Positions 7,418 to 13,537 of a DNA stretch of 13,537 nucleotides are shown in pieces. The DNA comes from an uncultured Bacteroidales bacterium (lineage in GTDB: Bacteria; Bacteroidota; Bacteroidia; Bacteroidales; Paludibacteraceae). A model generated the notes under the pieces. It worked only from the letters and a program-made list of their open reading frames with translations, was not told the origin of the DNA and did not search any database. The stretch covers positions 1 through 13,537 of the forward strand of contig CAIWIS010000031.1 in NCBI GenBank assembly GCA_903912795.1, given 5' to 3'. Position 1 is the stretch's first letter, and each line of letters begins with the position of its first letter. The position numbers and the translations under genes are program-made.

Positions 7418-9256
7418 ATGGGAATCCATTTAAAAGCTTTACCTCAACTAAAGTACATCGTTTTTAGCGGTGTGCTTTGTTTGTTTTTTGCAATTTTGAC
7501 TGCCCAAGTACGTCCTGGTCAATTGCGCAAAGAAATACTTAACAACCAACAAGTTAAACAAAACAAAGCTAACACAACCACTTCGAAGCCACGTAAAAAA
7601 ACGCCATTTGTGTTTTCGAAAAAGCCCTTAGCGCCTATTGTAAACCCTCTTAATAATAAACAAGCAACGCTTGTATACCTCGAGAACACCGAAACACTAG
7701 CCTATGATCAATTTACAAATCCAGACCTGAAAATATTAAAAGGCAATGTGCGTTTTAAACACGATAACGCTTATCTTTATTGCGACAGCGCATATTTTTA
7801 CGAAAAAGCCAACTCGCTCGATGCATTCAGCAATGTACGTATAGTTCAAGGAGATACGCTCTTTGTGTATGGCGATTTTTTGTATTACGATGGCAATTTA
7901 AAATTGGCTAAACTACGCCGCAATGCCAAAATGGTGAATAAAAAAACCACACTTACAACGGATAGTTTAAATTTCGACCGAAATACAAATTTGGCTTATT
8001 ACTATACGGGAGGCAAAATTGTAGACCCTGAAAACACGCTTACTTCGGTTTGGGGACAATACAATACAAGCACCAGCGATGCTTTATTTCGAAATAAAGT
8101 TTTGCTTACAAACAAAAACTACACTATGACTTCGGATACATTGCAATACAATACAAAAACCAATGTATCGAATATTGTAGGTCCAACACATATTATTTAT
8201 CAAAACGAAACCGACATTTATTCCAACAAAGGCTGGTACAATACATCTACCGAACGCATGATGCTCCTTAATCGCTCATTGGTAGTGCACAAAGATGGCA
8301 AAACAATTGTAGGCGATACCGTTTTTTACGATAAAGCCAAAAAATACGGCGAGGCTTTTGTAAATGTAGTAATGACTGATTCAGTTCAAAAATCGACGCT
8401 TTATGGCGATTATGTTTTTTATAACGAACTCACCGAAGCTGGGTTGGCTACCGACTCGGCTTTGTTGGTCGACTGGTCGACTAAGGACACCATGTGGGTA
8501 CATGCCGACACGCTTCGCACGTTTAAAGATTCAATTTTCGATGTAGCCAAAGGCATTATGAATGTGCGATTGTATCGCAGCGATGTTCAGGGGATATGCG
8601 ACACCTTGTTTTTTTCGGCACGCGATTCGATAATCAATATGAAAGGTGAACCAGTGCTTTGGGCTGAAAAAAATCAGTTGTCGGGCGATCTTATTCAAGC
8701 ATTTACAAAAAACCAAAAAGTAGAACGTATTCATATTCAGCAATCGGCCATCGCTATTCAAAAAGAAGATTCGCTATTTTACAATCAACTATCGGGCAAG
8801 GAAATAATAGCGCACGTTGATAGCGGTGAACTCAAAAGAGTGCATGTAAATGGCAATGCCGAAACCATATATTACCCACGTGATGAGGCCGACTCCACCC
8901 TGATAGGGCTAAATAAAACCGAAAGCAGCTATGTGGTGATGTATTTGAAAAACAAAAAAGCGGACAAGATAGTAATGACAGCGGCTACAAGCGGTGTGAT
9001 GTATCCTATAGGTCAACTCAAAGGCGGCGAATTATATTTGAAAAACTTTTTTTGGCTCGATAAGCAACGCCCTACCAATAGCAGCGATGTACTATTAACT
9101 GTTCCAAAAGAAACACGTGTGAAAATTGGAACAAGCTCGCTTATGGGAGCCGGCTCGCCTGATAACGACACCAGTAATGAAGGACAAAACACTTCCAAAT
9201 CGGGTCAAAACAAACCAATAAACACATCGAATAGAGCTAATCAAAACACGAGATAA
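7418..9256 (+). CDS. OstA/LptA-like periplasmic protein, probable LPS transport/assembly factor
   Basis: Residues 1-29 form a signal peptide (FSGVLCLFFAILTA-Q). A basic, low-complexity linker follows (about 31-80, with KPRKK). Then come repeated OstA-type beta strands starting near LKGNVRFKHDNAYLYCDSA (107-125), each rung of the form 'x-GDTLxYD'. These repeats run to about residue 550 and should stack into the beta-jellyroll slide used by LptA, LptC and LptD to carry lipopolysaccharide across the periplasm. The protein is about three times as long as E. coli LptA but shows no LptD-type outer-membrane barrel, in keeping with the Bacteroidota OstA_2 family. The C-terminal tail (569-612) is rich in Asn, Ser, Thr and Gln and probably disordered. 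An in-frame TTG at 7412 would add two residues; ATG at 7418 is preferred. It is likely co-transcribed with surA. The role is inferred from family and context. Confidence 0.8.
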   Translation: MGIHLKALPQLKYIVFSGVLCLFFAILTAQVRPGQLRKEILNNQQVKQNKANTTTSKPRKKTPFVFSKKPLAPIVNPLNNKQATLVYLENTETLAYDQFTNPDLKILKGNVRFKHDNAYLYCDSAYFYEKANSLDAFSNVRIVQGDTLFVYGDFLYYDGNLKLAKLRRNAKMVNKKTTLTTDSLNFDRNTNLAYYYTGGKIVDPENTLTSVWGQYNTSTSDALFRNKVLLTNKNYTMTSDTLQYNTKTNVSNIVGPTHIIYQNETDIYSNKGWYNTSTERMMLLNRSLVVHKDGKTIVGDTVFYDKAKKYGEAFVNVVMTDSVQKSTLYGDYVFYNELTEAGLATDSALLVDWSTKDTMWVHADTLRTFKDSIFDVAKGIMNVRLYRSDVQGICDTLFFSARDSIINMKGEPVLWAEKNQLSGDLIQAFTKNQKVERIHIQQSAIAIQKEDSLFYNQLSGKEIIAHVDSGELKRVHVNGNAETIYYPRDEADSTLIGLNKTESSYVVMYLKNKKADKIVMTAATSGVMYPIGQLKGGELYLKNFFWLDKQRPTNSSDVLLTVPKETRVKIGTSSLMGAGSPDNDTSNEGQNTSKSGQNKPINTSNRANQNTR

Positions 9257-9272
9257 ATGTGAATTTAGTGTT

Positions 9273-9322
9273 GCAAATGTCGAAATATTTCAGTATGCAT
9301 TGCCAATATTTTTATTATTTTT
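9273..9322 (+). terminator. Possible intrinsic terminator after the OstA-like gene
   Basis: GCAAATG (9273-9279) pairs with CATTGC (9298-9303) with one bulged A, and the palindrome GAAATATTTC (9282-9291) can form an inner stem. A T-rich tract follows (9309-9322). The stem is AT-rich and imperfect, so this is weaker than the terminator at 9967-10009. Confidence 0.3.
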
Positions 9323-9323
9323 G
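9316..9323 (+). promoter_or_regulatory. Possible -7 promoter box for the pRiA4b-like gene
   Basis: TATTTTTG fits TAnnTTTG and lies 65 bp before the ATG at 9389. A closer near-match, TATTTTG at 9351-9357, is one base short in its spacing. The region is very T-rich, so chance matches are likely. Confidence 0.28.
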
Positions 9324-9388
9324 ATCCAAAAAAGATGTTTGTTTTAAAAATATTTTGTAATTTTACATTCAAATAAAAAGCAAATTAT

Positions 9389-9946
9389 ATGATTTATAAA
9401 TTTACTGTATTATCTGATGAAGTTGACAATTTTGTCAGAGTTATTAAAATCGATCCCGAGGCAACTTTTTTCGACCTTCACAACACGATTCTCGAATCGG
9501 TAAAATACGATAAAAATCAAATGACCTCGTTTTTTATCTGTTCCGACGAATGGGAAAAAGAACAAGAAGTTACGCTCATTGAAATGGATTCGAGCTCGGA
9601 ATACGATAATTTGGTAATGGACAAAACCAAACTAGAGGAATTACTGGATGACGAGAAACAGAAGTTGCTATACGTTTTTGATATGATTTCGGACAGAGCA
9701 TTCTTTATTGAACTTACCGAAATTATCCCAGGTAAATCAGTATCAAAACCAGAAGTGGTTTCGACAGAAGGAAAAGCTCCACAGCAAATTATGGCCGAAG
9801 AGGCAATTACGGTTGCTCCAAAATTAAACTTAGACGAGAATTTTTATGGCGACGAAGATTTCAATATCGATGAGTTAGACGAAGAAGGATTTGGCGATAT
9901 GAATTTCGACGACAGCACTTTATTTGCCGACGATTCGAAATTATAA
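9389..9946 (+). CDS. pRiA4b ORF3-like domain protein with acidic C-terminal tail
   Basis: Residues 1-120 resemble the plasmid pRiA4b ORF3-like family: MIYKFTVLSDEV, then FFDLHNTILESV, MTSFFICSDEWEKE and KLLYVFDM..DRAFFIELTEI, the usual order of strands and helix in that fold. There is no signal peptide or membrane segment, so it should be cytoplasmic. Residues 146-185 are strongly acidic (15 Asp or Glu in the last 40), a tail that could mediate protein contacts or nucleic-acid mimicry; this is inference. The biochemical function of the family is not established. Although the family is named after a plasmid gene and is linked to some IS elements, nothing mobile is visible here. A strong terminator follows, so the gene may be monocistronic. 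Confidence 0.75.
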   Translation: MIYKFTVLSDEVDNFVRVIKIDPEATFFDLHNTILESVKYDKNQMTSFFICSDEWEKEQEVTLIEMDSSSEYDNLVMDKTKLEELLDDEKQKLLYVFDMISDRAFFIELTEIIPGKSVSKPEVVSTEGKAPQQIMAEEAITVAPKLNLDENFYGDEDFNIDELDEEGFGDMNFDDSTLFADDSKL

Positions 9947-9966
9947 TCGTTCACACCAAAATATTA

Positions 9967-10009
9967 AAAGAAGACAGGAAGTAGCAGTGCGGTATTTTCT
10001 GTCTTTTTT
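9967..10009 (+). terminator. Rho-independent terminator after the pRiA4b-like gene
   Basis: A 14-bp stem pairs 9967-9980 with 9996-10009, with a GACAG/CTGTC core (two G-U pairs in the RNA) and a 15-nt loop. The 3' arm ends in six T (10004-10009), which serve as the U-tract. It begins 20 bp after the stop codon. The AT-rich flanks are symmetrical (A-run before, T-run after), so some bidirectional action is possible. Confidence 0.75.
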
Positions 10010-10035
10010 AGTTTGAAATATTCAATTTTTTTACC

Positions 10036-10968
10036 ATGCAAAATGCTACAAACAAAACACTTTTGGTAGTTCTTGGCCCTACGGGAGTTGGAAAAACCGA
10101 AATTAGTCTACAATTGGCTGAGCATTTTGCATGTCCTATTGTGTCGTCGGACTCCCGTCAGTTTTACCGCGAACTGAAAATTGGAACTGCCGCCCCTACC
10201 GAGCAGGAATTGAGCCGAGCAACGCATTATTTTATTGGCTCACATTCTATCCACGACACCTACAACGCTGGTCAGTACGAAGCCGATGTAATGGAATTGC
10301 TCCCAAAACTATTCAAAACAAATGATGTGGTAATGCTTGTTGGTGGTTCCATGATGTATATTGATGCCGTTTGCAATGGCATTGACGACATACCCAATGT
10401 GGATGAAGCTACACGCGCATTTTGGCTGAACGAATACGAACAAAAAGGGCTTGAATTTGTTCAGAATGAATTGAAACGACTTGACCCTGTTCATTTTGCC
10501 GAAGTGGACATTTTAAACCCCAAACGAATACTACACGCCTTGGAAATTTGCAGTATTATTGGCAAACCCTATTCGGAGGTGCGAACTGGCATACGAAAAG
10601 AACGACCATTCAACATTCTGAAACTTGGTTTAAACAGACCTAGACCTGAGCTGTACGAACGGATTAATGCACGCGTGCAGCTAATGATTGCCGATGGATT
10701 AATTGCCGAAGCGCAACAGTTTTTTGAATTCAAACATTTAAATACATTAAATACAGTAGGATACAAGGAGTTATTTGAATATATGCAAGGCAAATGGCCG
10801 CTTGACTTTGCGGTGAATATGATTCAACAAAATTCGCGTCGATATGCTAAGCGGCAACTCACGTGGTTTAATCGCGACAAAGAAATTCATTGGTTTCATC
10901 CTGCTAACGAAGAGCAGATTTTTGAATTTATAAAATCACAAATGGCTCAAAATGAATTAAACAACTAA
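10036..10968 (+). CDS. miaA: tRNA dimethylallyltransferase
   Basis: This cytoplasmic enzyme transfers the dimethylallyl group of DMAPP to N6 of A37 in tRNAs that read UNN codons, the first step toward ms2i6A. The P-loop GPTGVGKT is at 14-21. SSDSRQFY (37-44) carries the catalytic Asp39 and is followed by the substrate-contacting KIGTAAP. GGSMMYIDAVCNGIDDIP replaces the proteobacterial GGTGLY form and, as I recall, is usual in Bacteroidota. NPKRILHALEI and the C-terminal QNSRRYAKRQLTWF tRNA-binding motif complete the family signature. Its 310 residues are normal. It starts 26 bp after the preceding terminator; an imperfect -7 box (TAGTTTG, 10009-10015, one base short in spacing) overlaps the U-tract. 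Only 2 bp separate its stop from the Nramp start, so co-transcription is likely. Confidence 0.96.
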   Translation: MQNATNKTLLVVLGPTGVGKTEISLQLAEHFACPIVSSDSRQFYRELKIGTAAPTEQELSRATHYFIGSHSIHDTYNAGQYEADVMELLPKLFKTNDVVMLVGGSMMYIDAVCNGIDDIPNVDEATRAFWLNEYEQKGLEFVQNELKRLDPVHFAEVDILNPKRILHALEICSIIGKPYSEVRTGIRKERPFNILKLGLNRPRPELYERINARVQLMIADGLIAEAQQFFEFKHLNTLNTVGYKELFEYMQGKWPLDFAVNMIQQNSRRYAKRQLTWFNRDKEIHWFHPANEEQIFEFIKSQMAQNELNN

Positions 10969-10970
10969 TC

Positions 10971-12233
10971 ATGTTCAAATTATTTAAAAACGTTGATAAT
11001 AAATCCTATAAACCAAAACACGGTGCATTGGATATTTTTAAATATATAGGTCCTGGTTTATTAGTAACAGTAGGGTTTATTGATCCAGGAAACTGGGCAT
11101 CCAACTTGGCCGCCGGTGCCGATTTTGGTTACGCCTTGCTGTGGATGGTTACACTGTCAACCATAATGTTGATATTTTTGCAACACAATGTGGCTCACCT
11201 TGGCATTGCCACAGGGCTTTGCCTATCCGAAGCTGCTGCTATACATTTAAAGCCGCGTTATTCCAAAGTACTTTTGTCGTCGGCCATGATGGCATCAATC
11301 TCCACTTCACTCGCAGAAATACTTGGTGGAGCTATAGCACTTAATATGCTATTTGATATACCAATACGAGCTGCAGCTGTCCTCGTTACGCTTTTTGTAT
11401 TTGTAATGCTCTATACCAACTCGTACCGAATTATCGAAAAATGGATTATTGCATTTGTTTCGGTTATTGGCTTATCGTTTTTGTACGAACTTTCGTTGGT
11501 CAACATTGATTGGAATGGTGCCATTTCGGGTTGGGTTACTCCCCAATTTCCACCAGGCTCCATGATCGTAATTATGAGTGTGTTAGGTGCAGTAGTTATG
11601 CCTCACAATTTGTTTTTACATTCCGAAGTAATCCAAAGCCGGCAGTGGAATTTGCAGGACGAGAAAATTATAAAAAAACAGTTACGCTATGAATTTTTGG
11701 ATACCTTGGTATCCATGCTTATAGGTTGGGCAATAAATAGTGCTATGATTTTATTGGCGGCAGCCACATTTTTCAAAACCAAAACACCTGTTTCGGAACT
11801 TCAGCAAGCCAATCATTTATTGGTGCCTTTGTTGGGCAATAATGCAGCTGTTGTTTTTGCTGTAGCTTTGCTCTTTTCGGGATTAGCATCAACCATAACT
11901 TCGGGCATGGCAGCTGGCAGTATTTTTGCCGGCATGTACAAAGAACCATACGACATAAAAGATAATCACTCACGCATAGGTGTAGCCTTGTCGCTACTTA
12001 TTGCACTTGGAGCTATTATGCTTATTAGCAACCCATTTCAGGGACTTATACTATCTCAAATGTTATTAAGCATCCAATTGCCATTTACCATTTTTATGCA
12101 AATTTACCTTACTTCGTCCAAAAAAGTGATGGGTAAATACGTCAATTCCACCGCTTCCAAAATTGTACTATTCACATTAGGAGCTATCGTTACATTGCTT
12201 AATATTGCATTGTTTGTTAGCTTCTTTATTTAA
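10971..12233 (+). CDS. mntH: Nramp-family divalent metal (Mn/Fe) transporter
   Basis: This proton-coupled inner-membrane importer of Mn(II), and probably Fe(II), belongs to the Nramp family. TM1 contains the metal-binding DPGN motif (Asp38, Asn41), and TM6 has MPHN (Met210, His212) in the context GAVVMPHNLFLHSEV. Both are the canonical metal-coordinating sites, so this is not the Mg or Al type that lacks the Met. About 11 hydrophobic spans are visible in 420 residues, the normal length. The soluble N-terminus is short and basic (1-20). It begins 2 bp after miaA, so translation may be coupled. I found no Fur- or MntR-like operator or manganese riboswitch immediately upstream, because that space is occupied by miaA. 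The symbol mntH is by family similarity. Confidence 0.9.
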   Translation: MFKLFKNVDNKSYKPKHGALDIFKYIGPGLLVTVGFIDPGNWASNLAAGADFGYALLWMVTLSTIMLIFLQHNVAHLGIATGLCLSEAAAIHLKPRYSKVLLSSAMMASISTSLAEILGGAIALNMLFDIPIRAAAVLVTLFVFVMLYTNSYRIIEKWIIAFVSVIGLSFLYELSLVNIDWNGAISGWVTPQFPPGSMIVIMSVLGAVVMPHNLFLHSEVIQSRQWNLQDEKIIKKQLRYEFLDTLVSMLIGWAINSAMILLAAATFFKTKTPVSELQQANHLLVPLLGNNAAVVFAVALLFSGLASTITSGMAAGSIFAGMYKEPYDIKDNHSRIGVALSLLIALGAIMLISNPFQGLILSQMLLSIQLPFTIFMQIYLTSSKKVMGKYVNSTASKIVLFTLGAIVTLLNIALFVSFFI

Positions 12234-12303
12234 AAATAAAATTTATGAAATAGGAAATAAATAATGTCGCATTTGTAAAAAATAATAATTTCACAAATCA
12301 ATT

Positions 12304-12391
12304 GTAACTTCAAGTCCCCTTTAGGGGATTTAGGGGCAGTTATAACATTAATTTTTGCCGCCCCAAGCCCCTAAAGGGGATGTAGAGTTAC
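12304..12391. repeat. 88-bp imperfect inverted repeat (CCCCTAAAGGGG-type intergenic element)
   Basis: The left arm 12304-12337 and right arm 12360-12391 are inverted copies (27 of 32 aligned positions match, with a 2-nt gap), separated by a 22-nt loop. The ends are GTAAC and GTTAC. Each arm holds its own small hairpin sequence, CCCCTTTAGGGG or CCCCTAAAGGGG. It lies between the stop of the Nramp gene and the promoter of the esterase gene. I recall very similar sequences dispersed in many Bacteroidota genomes. I see no transposase and no clear target-site duplication. It might also end transcription from the left. Confidence 0.75.
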
Positions 12392-12416
12392 TTTCGTCTT
12401 TAAAAAAATGGTATAT

Positions 12417-12424
12417 TATATTTG
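12417..12424 (+). promoter_or_regulatory. Bacteroidota -7 promoter box for the esterase gene
   Basis: TATATTTG matches TAnnTTTG and ends 11 bp before the ATG at 12436, predicting a leader of only 5-9 nt. A weak TTTC at 12392-12395 stands where a -33 element could be. The box lies after the inverted repeat, so the repeat would not be in the esterase transcript. Confidence 0.5.
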
Positions 12425-12435
12425 AACATTTACTT

Positions 12436-13260
12436 ATGAAACGATTAAATTTAGTATTGATTCTATTGCTAGTAATGCAGTTTGGTTTTTCACGCCAACA
12501 GGTCGACACCATTGCTTTATTCTCGGCTAAAATGAAAAAAGAAGTAAAATCGGTGGTAGTATTGCCCGAAAAATACTCCAAGAGCAAGCATTATCCGGTG
12601 GTATATTTGCTTCACGGATATAGCGATAATTATGCAAAATGGATAAATACAGTACCAACTATTAAAGCGCTGGCAACCAAGCACCAACTGATATTGGTTT
12701 GTCCGGATGGTGGTTATAACTCATGGTATTTCGATAGCCCAATCGACTCTAGTATTCAATACGAGACACACATTACCAGGGAGTTATTGCCATATATTGA
12801 TTCACATTATGCCACTATTCCAAACCGTAAAGCACGTGCCATTACAGGTTTAAGCATGGGCGGACATGGCGCACTTTATTTGGCTATACGCAACAAAGAT
12901 TTATTTGCAAGCGCCGGCAGTATGAGCGGCGGTGTAGATTTGAGAACATCGACAAAAAGTTATGATATTACAAAGCGAATAGGTTCCATCGATAAAAATC
13001 CTGAGGAATGGAACAATCGTTCGGTAATAAATATGGTTAGCGCCTTACAAAACAAAGAATTGAATCTTGTAATTGAATGTGGTGTCAGCGATTTTTTTTA
13101 TCAAATAAATGCAAACTTACATCGTAGATTAATGGAACTCAAAATTGACCACGATTATACCGAACGCCCAGGCTCACATAATTGGCAGTATTGGACAAAT
13201 GCCATCAATTATCAACTACTGTATTTTGATAGGAGTTTTGACAGAAAAGGCGAAAAGTAG
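12436..13260 (+). CDS. Secreted alpha/beta-hydrolase esterase (putative esterase / EstA-like family)
   Basis: This exported serine esterase belongs to the esterase-D/feruloyl-esterase-like group (PF00756 type). The signal peptide is residues 1 to about 19 (MKRLNLVLILLLVMQFGFS). With this start the oxyanion region is YLLHG (57-61), the nucleophile elbow is GLSMGG with Ser140, and the acid and base are probably Asp219 (ECGVSD) and His248 (PGSHNW). All three catalytic residues are present in the usual order over 274 residues. A longer frame exists from TTG at 12355, but its extra 27 residues are encoded by the inverted repeat and would bury the signal peptide, so ATG at 12436 is chosen. The substrate is unknown; acyl esters of sugars or small aromatic esters are typical of the family. 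It appears monocistronic, between a promoter and the next gene's own promoter. Confidence 0.87.
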   Translation: MKRLNLVLILLLVMQFGFSRQQVDTIALFSAKMKKEVKSVVVLPEKYSKSKHYPVVYLLHGYSDNYAKWINTVPTIKALATKHQLILVCPDGGYNSWYFDSPIDSSIQYETHITRELLPYIDSHYATIPNRKARAITGLSMGGHGALYLAIRNKDLFASAGSMSGGVDLRTSTKSYDITKRIGSIDKNPEEWNNRSVINMVSALQNKELNLVIECGVSDFFYQINANLHRRLMELKIDHDYTERPGSHNWQYWTNAINYQLLYFDRSFDRKGEK

Positions 13261-13293
13261 CATGTACTGTTATTCCATCAGAAAGAAGTTTTG

Positions 13294-13301
13294 TATATTT
13301 G
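13294..13301 (+). promoter_or_regulatory. Bacteroidota -7 promoter box for the helicase gene
   Basis: TATATTTG matches TAnnTTTG, giving a predicted start at about 13304-13308 and a leader of about 80 nt. Within that leader CTAATTTC (13321-13328) can pair loosely with GAAATATTAG (13344-13353), but the stem is weak and AT-rich. Confidence 0.45.
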
Positions 13302-13385
13302 CATTTTAAATAATTAGGTGCTAATTTCCAATACTTACAGCTTGAAATATTAGAATACTCTGTTTGTGCTCAAACCAACAATTAA

Positions 13386-13537
13386 ATGGAATTTTTAAAC
13401 GAACTGAATGAAAACCAGCGTAAAGCTGTTGAATATATTGATGGTGCATCGCTGGTTATTGCCGGAGCTGGGTCGGGTAAAACGCGCGTATTAACTTACA
13501 AAATAGCCTACTTACTTAAAAAAGGATTGCACCCATC
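13386..13537 (+). CDS. UvrD/PcrA-type ATP-dependent DNA helicase, N-terminal fragment (continues beyond right edge)
   Basis: Only the first 50 codons are in the window. They show the superfamily 1A helicase start: FLNELNENQRKAVEY with the Q-motif Gln11, then LVIAGAGSGKTRVLTYKIAYL with Walker A GAGSGKT at 27-33. These enzymes unwind DNA 3' to 5' in nucleotide-excision and mismatch repair and clear recombination intermediates or stalled polymerases. The start is firm because an in-frame TAA directly precedes the ATG. UvrD, PcrA and Rep cannot be told apart from this fragment; PcrA/UvrD is the commonest annotation in Bacteroidota. Confidence 0.9.
   Translation, partial: MEFLNELNENQRKAVEYIDGASLVIAGAGSGKTRVLTYKIAYLLKKGLHP

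Noticed and set aside
9389..9946. pRiA4b-like gene as a sign of a plasmid or IS element
   Set aside because: No transposase, inverted ends, target duplication or plasmid genes are nearby, and base use looks like that of its neighbours by eye.
12271..12298. ATTTGT...ACAAAT inverted repeat after the Nramp gene as an intrinsic terminator
   Set aside because: It has only six AT-rich pairs and no T-run after it. The 88-bp inverted repeat just downstream is a better candidate for ending transcription.
1..13537. CRISPR array, tRNA/rRNA genes, phage or defence island, toxin-antitoxin pair
   Set aside because: I saw no spaced repeats, no cloverleaf-like sequence and no family motifs of such systems. 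Apart from the surface protein, the genes are mostly housekeeping or envelope functions.

Overview
The window looks like chromosomal DNA of a Bacteroidota (Bacteroidetes) bacterium. Promoter-like boxes matching the Bacteroidota -7 consensus TAnnTTTG sit before several genes, Shine-Dalgarno sequences are not evident, and the left end encodes a large secreted protein of the type Bacteroidota export by the type IX secretion system. The OstA-like protein and the pRiA4b-ORF3-like protein also have the forms found in this phylum. MenA implies menaquinone-based respiration. I cannot assign a genus.

Layout. Positions 1-3725 (minus strand) are the first 1241 codons of a very large secreted beta-helix surface protein whose C-terminus lies beyond the left edge. 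A 370-bp divergent intergenic region (3726-4095) follows, with opposed -7 boxes and a leader stem-loop. From there all genes are on the plus strand: menA (4096-5037); an envelope-biogenesis cluster of a SurA/PrsA-like lipoprotein (5122-5979), a double-parvulin SurA (6012-7367) and an OstA/LptA-like protein (7418-9256); a small acidic-tailed pRiA4b-ORF3-like protein (9389-9946) closed by a clear intrinsic terminator; miaA (10036-10968) and an Nramp metal transporter (10971-12233) only 2 bp apart; an 88-bp inverted-repeat element (12304-12391); a secreted esterase (12436-13260); and the start of a UvrD/PcrA helicase gene (13386 to the right edge).

How it fits together. The three-gene cluster 5122-9256 is a periplasm/outer-membrane assembly module: chaperone-foldases that escort unfolded outer-membrane proteins, and an LPS-transport-like periplasmic protein. 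The large left-hand protein is itself a client of the secretion and surface machinery, although it is transcribed separately. The miaA-Nramp pair is probably co-transcribed, without an obvious functional reason.

I see no transposase, phage gene, CRISPR array, tRNA or rRNA. I do not find a convincing undescribed multi-gene system. The items most worth following up are the large beta-helix protein, the lipoprotein that seems to have lost the parvulin signature, the leader stem-loop, the near-leaderless transcripts predicted at two genes, and the 88-bp inverted repeat, which also creates a false N-terminal extension of the esterase.
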